Source of the DNA: Pseudoalteromonas sp. NC201
GTDB taxonomy: Bacteria > Pseudomonadota > Gammaproteobacteria > Enterobacterales > Alteromonadaceae
Assembly (NCBI RefSeq): GCF_002850255.1
Contig: NZ_CP022523.1
Coordinates: forward strand, 186,001 to 250,000
Length of the DNA stretch: 64,000 nucleotides
Direction: 5' to 3'
Part shown: positions 55,216 to 64,000 of the stretch, in pieces
Position numbering within the stretch: the first letter of the stretch is position 1
How the letters are laid out: each line of letters opens with the position of its first letter
Notes under the pieces: model-generated
The model's database searches: none
What the model was told of the DNA's origin: nothing
The model's input: the letters and a program-made list of their open reading frames with translations, nothing else
Made by a program: the position numbers and the translations under genes

Positions 55216-57117
55216 CTACCCAACTTGCTCTGGTAACCAAATGCTGGTGCCGGTGGCTGCGATGTGATTCACATTGCCATTTAACACTTTGCTACCCACA
55301 TTATTTGAGCTTTCAGGCCGGCTAACTAAATACCCCTGTACACAGCTAATTCCTAAGTTTTTAACTAGCTCAAATTGTTCGGTTTGTTCAACGCCCTCGG
55401 CAACAATCTTTAATTCTAACTGTTGTCCAAGTTCGCTGATGGAATTGAGGATCTTACGGTACTTGGGGTTGCTATTGGCTTGGGTGATAAACAGTTTATC
55501 GATTTTTATCACATCAATGGGTAAATCGGCGAGGGTGCTTAGCGAGCTAAAGCCTGTTCCAAAGTCATCAATCGCGACACTTATTCCTGCATCTCGGCAT
55601 TGTTGTAATTGTGAAATCGTTTCATTGCTGGCCTTGATAAGAGTGGACTCCGTGATTTCCAACATCAAAGCAGTAGCTGGTAAACCGGTTTTTTCTAGGG
55701 CAGCATTTACCCATTCAAAGACTTTTCTGTGCTTTAATTGTATTCCAGAAACATTGACCGAGATTTTTACCTTTTTCATCCCTGCATTATGCCATGCACA
55801 CATTTGCCTACACGACTCAAGTAGGATCCAATCACCAAGCTCTAAAATTAAATTTGACTCTTCTGCAATTGGAATAAATTCGGCCGGTGGAATCTGCCCT
55901 TCTATCGGGTGGTTCCAACGAATAAGCGCCTCAAAATAGTCGATAGCACAATCTTCAACATGCACTATCGGTTGGAATGACAGATAAAAGCTTTGCGCAG
56001 AGATAGCGAGTCGTAACTCTTCTAAGAGGTAGTGATAACGTCGCATTTTCGACCCCATTTCGGGGGAATAAACTTTAAAAATTCCACGACCATCCGTTTT
56101 TGCTCTATACATGGCAACATCAGCCATCTGCAGTAATGAGTTTGGTGTTGCTGCACTATCTGGGTATACCGCGATGCCGATACTTGCTCCAATTTTGACA
56201 AGCTTATTGCCAAGCAAGAAATCACGCTCTATATCACTAAGAATGGACTGCGCGATTTCTGTGCACAAACTTGGATTGTTTAATTTGGGAATAAATAGCG
56301 AAAATTCATCGCCGCCGAGTCTTGAAAGGTTTTGTTCAAGGCCATGAATAGGGTGGCAATCTTCTAAACCATATTGGCGAACCACTTTTGAGAGCCGAGC
56401 AGCGACTTGGATCAGAATTTCGTCGCCAAAACTGTGGCCAAAGGAATCGTTGACCTGCTTAAAGCCGTCCAAATCAATAAATAGCAGGCCACATTTTTGT
56501 TGCGCCAACTCAGCTTGCTTTAACTTTGCCTCAATATGGTCAATATATGCATGTCTATCTATAAGCTTTGTGAGCTTGTCTTGAAAAATTTGAGACTCTG
56601 AATGGCGTTTTACGCGTGCAAGATGGCTAGACAAGTCGTGGATCGCATGGCTGAGCTTGGCAAGAGAGGACTTATGGTGCAGTGGCGCACTATCAACCTC
56701 TAAACGCATCAATATTCCTCCAACGTCCTTATTCACCTCGCTTATATCTTCATCTTGATTACGGTAGCGGCGTTCTGATTTAAAAAGGTATGCAACAATC
56801 GCGAGTAAAGTTGCGATTGAAATGAGAGTGATTGGAGAAGTAAATACGGTATACCAAACTGTACTTACATCCAGATATTTCGGGATTCCGAGTGTTGACT
56901 CTACCGCAACATAAGTGTGGTTTCCGCTTGCTGCAAAGTTCAAACCGTGCAGTAGTGGGGAATACCAAGGTGATATCATTGATACTGTAAGGTGCTCATT
57001 TACCGGGGTTGTAGCGATCAGCTCAAGCACGTGAGCCTTAAAAGACAGATGCAGCAATATGACAACAAATAATGTGCCCAAAAGTAGGGTACTTGTTAGT
57101 CTTATCGCGTTTGGCAT
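55216..57117 (-). CDS. Membrane GGDEF-EAL cyclic-di-GMP enzyme
   Basis: The 633-residue protein has membrane segments at about residues 10-25 and 93-112 around an 65-residue periplasmic region. A helical linker leads to a GGDEF domain with an intact GGDEF (268-272), then an EAL domain with EAL (396-398) and DDFGTG. Both motifs are intact, so it may make and degrade c-di-GMP; no RxxD inhibitory site precedes GGDEF. No partner gene is adjacent. Confidence 0.93.
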   Translation of the reverse strand: MPNAIRLTSTLLLGTLFVVILLHLSFKAHVLELIATTPVNEHLTVSMISPWYSPLLHGLNFAASGNHTYVAVESTLGIPKYLDVSTVWYTVFTSPITLISIATLLAIVAYLFKSERRYRNQDEDISEVNKDVGGILMRLEVDSAPLHHKSSLAKLSHAIHDLSSHLARVKRHSESQIFQDKLTKLIDRHAYIDHIEAKLKQAELAQQKCGLLFIDLDGFKQVNDSFGHSFGDEILIQVAARLSKVVRQYGLEDCHPIHGLEQNLSRLGGDEFSLFIPKLNNPSLCTEIAQSILSDIERDFLLGNKLVKIGASIGIAVYPDSAATPNSLLQMADVAMYRAKTDGRGIFKVYSPEMGSKMRRYHYLLEELRLAISAQSFYLSFQPIVHVEDCAIDYFEALIRWNHPIEGQIPPAEFIPIAEESNLILELGDWILLESCRQMCAWHNAGMKKVKISVNVSGIQLKHRKVFEWVNAALEKTGLPATALMLEITESTLIKASNETISQLQQCRDAGISVAIDDFGTGFSSLSTLADLPIDVIKIDKLFITQANSNPKYRKILNSISELGQQLELKIVAEGVEQTEQFELVKNLGISCVQGYLVSRPESSNNVGSKVLNGNVNHIAATGTSIWLPEQVG

Positions 57118-57458
57118 GGATAGGCTTTCCTTAGTAATTCAGACTCTTGCATATTATGGAGTAATCGTACTTAGATAACACCATCATCGCAAAAAATGTA
57201 ATCTGAAATTATAGTTACTAACCTAGTTTTTTACACACTTTAGCATTCAGTTGCAAACTTCATCGTGTGAAAGTACCAAATATTTCACTTTGCAGACTGC
57301 TTTATATGAGCGGGATCAATTATTAATTAAATTCACTTTACATGATAACCATTCTTAACTAGCTTTCTTGTTGACTCTTAATGTGATTGGCTCAGTGATT
57401 GCAAGGAACTCATAGCAAACTGAAATCACTGCTTATCTGATTTAGATTGCGCCAAAAC

Positions 57459-57474
57459 GGTGCAAAATTGCACC
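57459..57474. promoter_or_regulatory. Palindrome upstream of the glycogen operon
   Basis: GGTGCAA-AA-TTGCACC is a perfect palindrome 200 bases before the CBM48 gene at 57674. It is a candidate operator; the rest of the 556-base gap 57118-57673 shows no gene. Confidence 0.45.
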
Positions 57475-57673
57475 AAATTTGTACTGTCATACAAACTCAA
57501 TATTTGTTTGCTGTACTTAGGGTTGTTGATTTTTAAAGCGAACGGTGAGTTGTCATCTAGTTTCACTTAAATTTCAATATGCTCGACATAAATCGTACAC
57601 AGTTACCAGTCGTTTGCAGTATTAGCGTACGTCGCTGTGAAATAAGGACTCACAAAAGGTAAACGGGGGTTAT

Positions 57674-57973
57674 ATGCTCACTAAACGGTTTTTCAAAACA
57701 AAAGACGAAGCAGAAATTACATTTTCATTTTCACACCCAGAAGCGAAAACGGTGGAACTTGCTGGTGATTTTAATGATTGGCAACCCGAGCCGATGAAAT
57801 TCATCAAAAAAGACAGTGCGTTCAAGCTCAAACACCGTTTACCAACCGACAAAGATTACCACTTCAGATATTTGATTGATGGTGAAGTCTGGGACAATGA
57901 TCATCAAGCAGATGATTATGTGCCCAACGGCTTTGGAGAAGACAACAGTGTTGTGTCCACAGCGAGAGCGTAA
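57674..57973 (+). CDS. Stand-alone CBM48 glycogen-binding protein
   Basis: This 99-residue protein is a single CBM48/E-set domain: AEITFSFSHPEAKTVELAGDFNDWQPEPMKF, then RYLIDGEVWDNDHQADDYVPN. The tryptophans and FNDW motif resemble those of AMP-kinase/isoamylase-type glycogen-binding modules. It has no catalytic domain. It leads the operon; malQ starts 8 bases after its stop. Confidence 0.87.
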   Translation: MLTKRFFKTKDEAEITFSFSHPEAKTVELAGDFNDWQPEPMKFIKKDSAFKLKHRLPTDKDYHFRYLIDGEVWDNDHQADDYVPNGFGEDNSVVSTARA

Positions 57974-57981
57974 CATTATAA

Positions 57982-59961
57982 ATGGACAACATTGCTCAGC
58001 TTCTTTATCTCTATGGTATTGGTTATGAGTACCATAAATACACGGGTGATCATGTGGTATTTGATCACCAAACTCGTCTACAGGCATTGCAGGAGTGCGG
58101 TGTTGATGTCAGCAATCTAGATGAAATAAATACACTCAATTTTGAGCTGGATATTGCTAAGTGGTTAACGCCAGTTGAAGCCATTTCTTTGCTTTGCAAA
58201 GAGATGCCAACTATTACGATAAGAGTGGATGCCGGCCTGCAAATTAACGAATTAACTGTGTCGATCCCCGCATTGGGTTATTGCTGTGTTTGCGATCCAA
58301 ACAAGCAAGTAGTGATTGGGGATTACCGCTATCAAGATACACGCTATGTTCAACTTGAAGTGCCAATAAACGCGATTGAAGTCGGTTATCATAGCGCTGA
58401 GGTAATGTTAAATGGTGCGCGGTTCGAGACAGAACTTTGGGTGACGCCTAGACAGTGTTATGACCCGATTGAACAACATAAGAAGCTCCTTGGATTGTCT
58501 ATTCAGCTATATTCGTTAAAGCCTGCTGGCAGCAAGTTAAGTTCAGACTTTTATGAGCTAAAGCAATTAGTTAAAGCTAGCGCAGCTGAAGGGATTGACT
58601 ACATTTTGCTAAACCCACTGCATTTATTGTTTGTTGATGAGCCAGAAAAAGCGAGCCCGTACAGCCCAAATGACCGCCGCTTATTGCACCCTTTTTACAT
58701 TTCTATCGAGCTTTTGTGTGAACAATTTGGTTTAGATGTGAGTGTGTTTACCGACTATTTAGACAGCTCAAAGGCTAACTTGAACGCGACATATCTTGAT
58801 ATGACTCATTGTATGGAAATTAAGCTTAACGCGTTACGTTTTGCGTGGCAGTTATTGTGTGAACAAACTGGAGCGTGGCGTGCAGACTTTACTCGATTTT
58901 GCCAGGCTAAGCAGCAAGAGCTTAAGGCATTTGAGGACGATGACTTCGCTAAATTTTTACAATGGCTTGCGTTTGAACAATTAACGCAATGCCAGTCTTT
59001 GGCACTGAATGCCGGTATGGCTGTAGGTTTAATCAATGATTTAGCCGTTGGTTGTGCTGACGGTTCAAGTGAATACAACAGCAATAAAAATTTGTATGCC
59101 GAACGTGCTCGCGTGGGCGCGCCTCCAGACCCTTGGGCAGAGCTCGGTCAAAACTGGGGGTTACCAGCGTTAAACCCCGTTAAGTTAAAAGCGCAGCGCT
59201 TTGCATTTTTTAAACAGCTGATCCAAGCGAACATCACCGGTGTTGGGGCATTAAGAATTGATCATGTGATGGGCCTAAGAAGGTTGTGGTGGTGCTTTTA
59301 TCAAGATCAGCAGCAAACAGGTTGCTATGTATATTATCCATTTGAGTACCTTTTAGCGATCCTCAAAATTGAGTCTGTCAAACATCAAGTAATGATCATT
59401 GGTGAAGACTTAGGGGTTGTTCCAATCGAAATCAAAGAAGCAATGTCTGAGTCTCATATATACAGCAATATTCTTTTTTACTTCGAGAAGGATTATCACG
59501 GTCAGTTTTTAGCACCTACGCACTATAAGCACAATGCATTACTTATGGTTGCAAACCATGACGTCCCGCCATTTTTTGGCTGGTGGAGCCATGATGACCT
59601 TAGGTTGAAACGTGAATATCAGTTATTGAGCGAACCCCAACTAACAAAAGCGGATGAAGAGCGAACATCCGAGCGAGAGAAGCTTTGTCATTGGCTTAGT
59701 CGCTATGGTGAAGTGAGTGTCAGCCTTGCGAGCGAAGCCCGCGATGTGTATCAGGCGCTTATCAATGTGCTCGCCAAGTCGCCTGCAAAAATGCTGACAA
59801 TTCAGTTTGATGACCTCGACGAACAGAAGTTACCAGTGAATATTCCTGGTACTGATCAAGAGTATCCAAACTGGAGAAGGCAACTTAATCAGACATCAGC
59901 GGAAATTATTGCAAGTTCTCGGTCGCTTATCCGAGATGCAATAACTAGCAGGAAAGAATAG
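57982..59961 (+). CDS. malQ: 4-alpha-glucanotransferase
   Basis: The 659-residue protein has the MalQ-type GH77 fold: YGVLLNPLHLLF-like, GVGALRIDHVMGLRRLWW with the catalytic-nucleophile Asp, IIGEDLGVVP with the acid Glu and MVANHDVPPFFGWW. It transfers glucan segments between maltodextrins. It lies within one operon with glgB and glgX; glgB begins directly after the stop codon. Confidence 0.94.
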   Translation: MDNIAQLLYLYGIGYEYHKYTGDHVVFDHQTRLQALQECGVDVSNLDEINTLNFELDIAKWLTPVEAISLLCKEMPTITIRVDAGLQINELTVSIPALGYCCVCDPNKQVVIGDYRYQDTRYVQLEVPINAIEVGYHSAEVMLNGARFETELWVTPRQCYDPIEQHKKLLGLSIQLYSLKPAGSKLSSDFYELKQLVKASAAEGIDYILLNPLHLLFVDEPEKASPYSPNDRRLLHPFYISIELLCEQFGLDVSVFTDYLDSSKANLNATYLDMTHCMEIKLNALRFAWQLLCEQTGAWRADFTRFCQAKQQELKAFEDDDFAKFLQWLAFEQLTQCQSLALNAGMAVGLINDLAVGCADGSSEYNSNKNLYAERARVGAPPDPWAELGQNWGLPALNPVKLKAQRFAFFKQLIQANITGVGALRIDHVMGLRRLWWCFYQDQQQTGCYVYYPFEYLLAILKIESVKHQVMIIGEDLGVVPIEIKEAMSESHIYSNILFYFEKDYHGQFLAPTHYKHNALLMVANHDVPPFFGWWSHDDLRLKREYQLLSEPQLTKADEERTSEREKLCHWLSRYGEVSVSLASEARDVYQALINVLAKSPAKMLTIQFDDLDEQKLPVNIPGTDQEYPNWRRQLNQTSAEIIASSRSLIRDAITSRKE

Positions 59962-62202
59962 ATGAATACAAGAGCAAAAATAGAAGACGCCCAAGTAGAT
60001 GACTACATCAGTCAATTAGCCGCTTTGGAAGCCGGTAAGTGTCGCGACCCATTTGCCTTCTTAGGGCTACACCAGTTAGATGCGAAGCGCTCAGTCGTGC
60101 GCTGTTTTATTCCAGGTGCGACAGAAGTTAAGGTGCTTACCAGCGATAGCAGCTATGCACTTGAACGGTTTCGCAAAAGTGCGCTATTCACATTAGATTT
60201 TAAAGCGGATGACATCAGCAAAGATTACCTGCTTGAAGTGCACTACCCAGAGCAAACCGTTACTGGGAGGGATGTATATAGTTTTGAAAGTTGCTTGGCT
60301 GATGATGCCTTGTACTTATTTAATGAAGGAACACAAGCTCAAGCTTATTTGCATTTAGGTGCACATCAAGTAGAAATAGAGGGTGTAATTGGGTTTCGAT
60401 TTGGTGTTTGGGCGCCAAATGCGTTGTCTGTTTCTGTGATAGGTGAGTTTAATCATTGGCAGGCCGTGCAGCATCCAATGCGATTACATCCAGCCAGTGG
60501 TGTATGGGAGCTTTTTATTCCGGCACTGGAGGTTGACTGCTGCTATAAATTTGCAATCACCACATTTGAGGGGGAGCGCATAGAAAAGGCTGACCCTTTT
60601 GCATTTAAAATGGAACAAGCACCGGGTACGGCGAGTATAACTCAGGCTCGACCTGCGGCTTTCACATTGAGCCAAGCTGATCATGATAAAAAGGCGCTGC
60701 GTAATAAAATCAATGCACCCATTAGTATTTATGAAGTGCATTTGGGCTCTTGGAAGCGCCGAGAGAAAGACGGTAATCGCTATCTTACGTATCGAGAGTT
60801 AGCGGACGACCTTATCCCCTATGTAAAGGCACTGGGGTTTACTCATTTGCAACTGATGCCTATCAGTGAATATCCTTTTGATGGCTCCTGGGGTTACCAA
60901 CCGGTGGGGTTATTCTCGCCAACCAGTCGCTTTGGTGGCGTTGAGGATTTTGCTTACTTCGTTGAGTGCTGTCATCGTGAAGAGCTCGGATTACTTATCG
61001 ACTGGGTACCGGGACATTTCCCATCAGATCCCCATGGTTTACATAAATTTGATGGCACACACCTATTCGAACATGCTGATAAGCGGCAAGGGTTTCATCC
61101 AGATTGGAACACCTATATTTTTAACTACGACCGCGCTGAAGTAAAAAGCTTTTTGTTGTCGAATGCGATGTATTGGATAAAAGAATACGCCATCGATGGC
61201 TTAAGGGTGGATGCTGTGGCATCGATGCTTTATTTGGATTACAGCCGTAAGCATGGGGAATGGGTGCCAAATCAATATGGCGGCCGTGAAAACCTAGGTG
61301 CAATTGAGTGCCTCAAATCAGTCAATACCAAATGCTATGGCGTTGATGAAGGTATTATGATGGTCGCTGAAGAATCCACAGCTTGGCCCGGTGTTACTCG
61401 CAGTGTTGAACACGATGGTTTGGGTTTTGGTTATAAGTGGAATATGGGGTGGATGAATGACACGCTAAACTATATGTCCAAAGACCCAATTCATCGCAAG
61501 TACCATCACCATGAAATGACCTTTTCGATGGTGTATGCCTATTCTGAAAATTACATCTTGCCATTAAGTCACGATGAAGTGGTACATGGCAAAGGTGCGC
61601 TACTGAGCAAAATGCCAGGAGACGATTGGCAGCAATTCGCTAATTTACGTGCCTACTATGGCTTTATGTTTGCCCACCCAGGTAAAAAGTTGCTGTTCAT
61701 GGGCGCTGAACTTGCCCCCCGAGAGGAGTGGGATCATAACCAACAACTCAACTGGAAGTTGCTTGAAAGTGAAGCACATCAAGGCGTCTACAAGTGTGTC
61801 AAAGCGCTCAATACGACCTATAAATCAACGCCGCAATTATTCGAGTGTGATAGCAAATCAACAGGATTTAATTGGATTGATGGGGGGAACGCTGAGCAAA
61901 GCATATTTAGTTTTGTACGCTACGGACAAGATGGTGTTACACCGCTGGTGGTGATCGCAAACTTTACGCCACAAACTCATTTTCAATTCCGCTTAGGCGT
62001 GCCGTCAGCGGGTGTGTATCAAGTTATCTTAAACACGGATGACAAAGCGTTTTGGGGGAGCGGCGTTGGAGTCGTTGCACATAAACAACAACTCATTGAA
62101 TCGAAAAGCATAGCAAGCCATGGCCTTGAGCAAAGTATCGATATAACTGTTCCGCCTCTGGCAACCGTGTATTTGCAGCTGATATCTGGTGGCACATGCT
62201 AA
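59962..62202 (+). CDS. glgB: 1,4-alpha-glucan branching enzyme GlgB
   Basis: The 746-residue protein has an N-terminal CBM48-type domain and a GH13 barrel: YPFDGSWGYQPVGLFSPTSRFG, DWVPGHFPSD, IDGLRVDAVASMLYLDYSR (nucleophile Asp), MMVAEESTAWP (Glu) and LPLSHDEVVHGKGALL. It adds alpha-1,6 branches. Length matches GlgB. Its last bases overlap the glgX start by 7. Confidence 0.96.
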   Translation: MNTRAKIEDAQVDDYISQLAALEAGKCRDPFAFLGLHQLDAKRSVVRCFIPGATEVKVLTSDSSYALERFRKSALFTLDFKADDISKDYLLEVHYPEQTVTGRDVYSFESCLADDALYLFNEGTQAQAYLHLGAHQVEIEGVIGFRFGVWAPNALSVSVIGEFNHWQAVQHPMRLHPASGVWELFIPALEVDCCYKFAITTFEGERIEKADPFAFKMEQAPGTASITQARPAAFTLSQADHDKKALRNKINAPISIYEVHLGSWKRREKDGNRYLTYRELADDLIPYVKALGFTHLQLMPISEYPFDGSWGYQPVGLFSPTSRFGGVEDFAYFVECCHREELGLLIDWVPGHFPSDPHGLHKFDGTHLFEHADKRQGFHPDWNTYIFNYDRAEVKSFLLSNAMYWIKEYAIDGLRVDAVASMLYLDYSRKHGEWVPNQYGGRENLGAIECLKSVNTKCYGVDEGIMMVAEESTAWPGVTRSVEHDGLGFGYKWNMGWMNDTLNYMSKDPIHRKYHHHEMTFSMVYAYSENYILPLSHDEVVHGKGALLSKMPGDDWQQFANLRAYYGFMFAHPGKKLLFMGAELAPREEWDHNQQLNWKLLESEAHQGVYKCVKALNTTYKSTPQLFECDSKSTGFNWIDGGNAEQSIFSFVRYGQDGVTPLVVIANFTPQTHFQFRLGVPSAGVYQVILNTDDKAFWGSGVGVVAHKQQLIESKSIASHGLEQSIDITVPPLATVYLQLISGGTC

Positions 62203-64000
62203 CCAGTTATCGCGGCGATCATCAATTATTGGGTGCAACAGCCAGTGATAAAGGCGTTAACTTTTGTGTTTATGCACCGAAAGCAAAACGAGTCACCCTG
62301 TGTCTGTTTGACAAAAGCGGCCATAGCGAAGTGAATCGGATAGGGATGTTTCGGCATGAAGGCGGAAATTGGTCATTGTTTATCGAGGGAGCACAAGTCG
62401 GAGACTTATATGGCTATCGGGTAGACGGAGAGTATAGCGCGGAAAAAGGGCTGCTTTTCAATGCTAATAAGTTACTCTTAGACCCATATTGTCGCGACTT
62501 TTTCGGTGAGTTTACTTGGAGTGAACGGCATTTTTGCCATTTGCCAGTAGGCCATTTAAACCCATCTGATAACGCCTGTGATATGCCAAAGAGTAAAGTG
62601 ACGGCGATTGAGAAGTATCAAGGGAAGCGACCGAAGACTCCGTGGAGTAAAACGGTGATCTATGAATGTCATGTTAAAGGGGCAACTGTTAGGCACCCAG
62701 ATATTCCAACTAAACACCAAGGAAAATATTTAGGGATTGCTGAACAAACCTTTATCGATCACCTCAAGCATATTGGTGTTACTGCGATTGAGCTGCTACC
62801 TGTGCATGCGTTTATCAACGAGCAATTTCTTACGACCAAAGGACTAAAAAATTACTGGGGATATAACAGCCTCAACTTTTTTACGCCACACAAAAGTTAT
62901 CTCGTTAACGACGACATCAACGAATTTAAGGTAATGGTAGAGCGACTCCATCAAGCCGGCATTGAGGTTATTTTGGATGTGGTGTTTAACCATACTGCGG
63001 AAGGTGGTTTGGATGGCCCGACAATTAGCTTTAAAGGGTTTGATAACCTGACTTATTACAGCACCTTGCCGAGTAAGCCCAATGTCTACATTAATGACAC
63101 GGGTTGTGGAAACACAATGAATATCTCGAATCCAGTGGTATTAAGACTTGTCTTGGACAGCTTGCGCTATTGGGTGGAATACATGGGGGTGGATGGTTTT
63201 CGCTTTGATTTGGCGACGATCCTTGCTCGTCAAGCCTCGGGATTTTCAAATCAACATGCATTTTTGCAAGCGATCCATCAAGACCCAGTACTTAGCAAAG
63301 TAAAACTGATTGCCGAGCCTTGGGATATTGGTCCTGGTGGGTATCAACTTGGGCAATTTCCTTCTCCTTGGCGTGAGTGGAATGATAAATATCGAGATAC
63401 CGTTAGGCGCTTCTGGCGTGGCGATGAGGGAGTATTGCCAGAGCTTGCGATGCGTATTCATGGCTCCAGTGATCTGTTTGAACATAACTTACGGGGCCCT
63501 TTGAACTCCATAAACTTTCTTACCAGTCATGACGGCTTCTCATTGTTTGATTGGACGGCTTACGAGCATAAACACAATGAAGCAAACGGCGAGGCAAATA
63601 GAGACGGCCACAGTGAAAACTTTTCATTTAATTGTGGGGTAGAAGGATTCAGTGCCGATCCTCAAATCAATGAATTGCGTCTCAGTATGCAGAAAAATGC
63701 ATTACTCACTTTGTTTTTATCCAAAGGGATCCCGATGATTTGTGCGGGAACCGAAATGGCACATACGCAAAGTGGCAACAATAATGCTTACTGCCAAGAC
63801 AACTGCACTAGCTGGCTGGCATGGAAAAACCACCAGCAACACCATACTTTAACTTTTTTTATCCAAGATTTACTTGCCCTTCGAAGGCAATTTGCCGCGT
63901 TTTCTCACTCATTTTATGTCCATGACAGTGACAGTCGTTTTGCGGTGAATTGGTTTAATGAACAAGCAAAGCCGTTATCGCCTGAACAATGGCGAGAGCC
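62196..64000 (+). CDS. glgX: Glycogen debranching enzyme GlgX (3' part outside window)
   Basis: The frame opens at the ATG at 62196 (MLTSYRGDHQLLGATASDKGVNF) and continues to the window end, about 601 codons. It shows the isoamylase-type CBM48 head, EVILDVVFNHTAEG, GVDGFRFDLATILAR (nucleophile), AEPWDIGPGGYQLGQFPSPW and FLTSHDGFSLFD. It hydrolyses alpha-1,6 branches of glycogen. The glgC/glgA genes may lie beyond the edge. Confidence 0.94.
   Translation, partial: MLTSYRGDHQLLGATASDKGVNFCVYAPKAKRVTLCLFDKSGHSEVNRIGMFRHEGGNWSLFIEGAQVGDLYGYRVDGEYSAEKGLLFNANKLLLDPYCRDFFGEFTWSERHFCHLPVGHLNPSDNACDMPKSKVTAIEKYQGKRPKTPWSKTVIYECHVKGATVRHPDIPTKHQGKYLGIAEQTFIDHLKHIGVTAIELLPVHAFINEQFLTTKGLKNYWGYNSLNFFTPHKSYLVNDDINEFKVMVERLHQAGIEVILDVVFNHTAEGGLDGPTISFKGFDNLTYYSTLPSKPNVYINDTGCGNTMNISNPVVLRLVLDSLRYWVEYMGVDGFRFDLATILARQASGFSNQHAFLQAIHQDPVLSKVKLIAEPWDIGPGGYQLGQFPSPWREWNDKYRDTVRRFWRGDEGVLPELAMRIHGSSDLFEHNLRGPLNSINFLTSHDGFSLFDWTAYEHKHNEANGEANRDGHSENFSFNCGVEGFSADPQINELRLSMQKNALLTLFLSKGIPMICAGTEMAHTQSGNNNAYCQDNCTSWLAWKNHQQHHTLTFFIQDLLALRRQFAAFSHSFYVHDSDSRFAVNWFNEQAKPLSPEQWRE

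Overview
The window reads as chromosome of a marine gammaproteobacterium of the order Alteromonadales, most probably a Pseudoalteromonas. This is an inference from gene content: FadE-type acyl-CoA dehydrogenase, the astC-astA arginine catabolism pair, zinc-free L31/L36 paralogues, a secreted subtilase with PKD and chitin-binding-like domains, a large TonB receptor, a pqiAB pair and a DUF3081 protein. The moderate-to-low GC content and the dispersed ATACCAATT-ended repeats fit as well. No tRNA, rRNA or CRISPR array was seen.

Layout. 1-3588 (minus): 5'-part of pqiB with overlapping pqiA, then a thioesterase. 3836-7048: dnaK-dnaJ behind a heat-shock-like promoter. 7187-10178: ybaK and fadE, the latter with a FadR-like site at its start. 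10304-10513: a repeat element. 10628-12400: phosphotransferase plus EamA permease. 12427-15274 (minus): secreted subtilase and an orphan periplasmic binding protein. 15464: cytochrome b562-like protein. 16138-22703: a three-gene locus of two basic-secretory-protein (BSP) metallopeptidase-like proteins flanking a TonB receptor, with three near-identical GGAACGTTCC-type operator sites. 22759-23162 (minus): rpmE2-rpmJ2 with a Zur-like palindrome. 23621-27003: two poorly known proteins, a plant-type dihydrodipicolinate synthase and an RhlE-type helicase. 27108-31499: membrane-anchored AraC regulator, TPR-S41 protein and TPR esterase.

31550-33540 is the main accessory insertion. It holds an NTF2-like gene remnant, strong palindromes, nine tandem copies of a 7-mer, and a TIR-domain gene lying between 12-bp inverted repeats that match the ends of the dispersed repeats. 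33558-44856 returns to ordinary genes: zapE, Crp-like regulator, nitroreductase, YdcZ, GST, AbgT transporter, photolyase/cryptochrome with two small upstream genes, isochorismatase, RNase Z-like protein, and the DUF2252-PPK2 pair.

44995-51253 is a second accessory stretch bounded by two copies of the dispersed repeat. It carries a large glycine-rich protein gene broken by two frameshifts, a SUMF1-type lipoprotein, an isochorismatase and unrecognised proteins. 51325-55079: DUF1338 protein, astA, astC and a divergent Lrp-type regulator. 55216-57117: GGDEF-EAL protein. 57674-64000: glycogen/maltodextrin operon of a stand-alone CBM48 protein, malQ, glgB and the 5' part of glgX.

The best candidates for something new are the TIR gene framed by repeat termini, the TonB-receptor/BSP locus with its private operator, and the disrupted effector-like gene.
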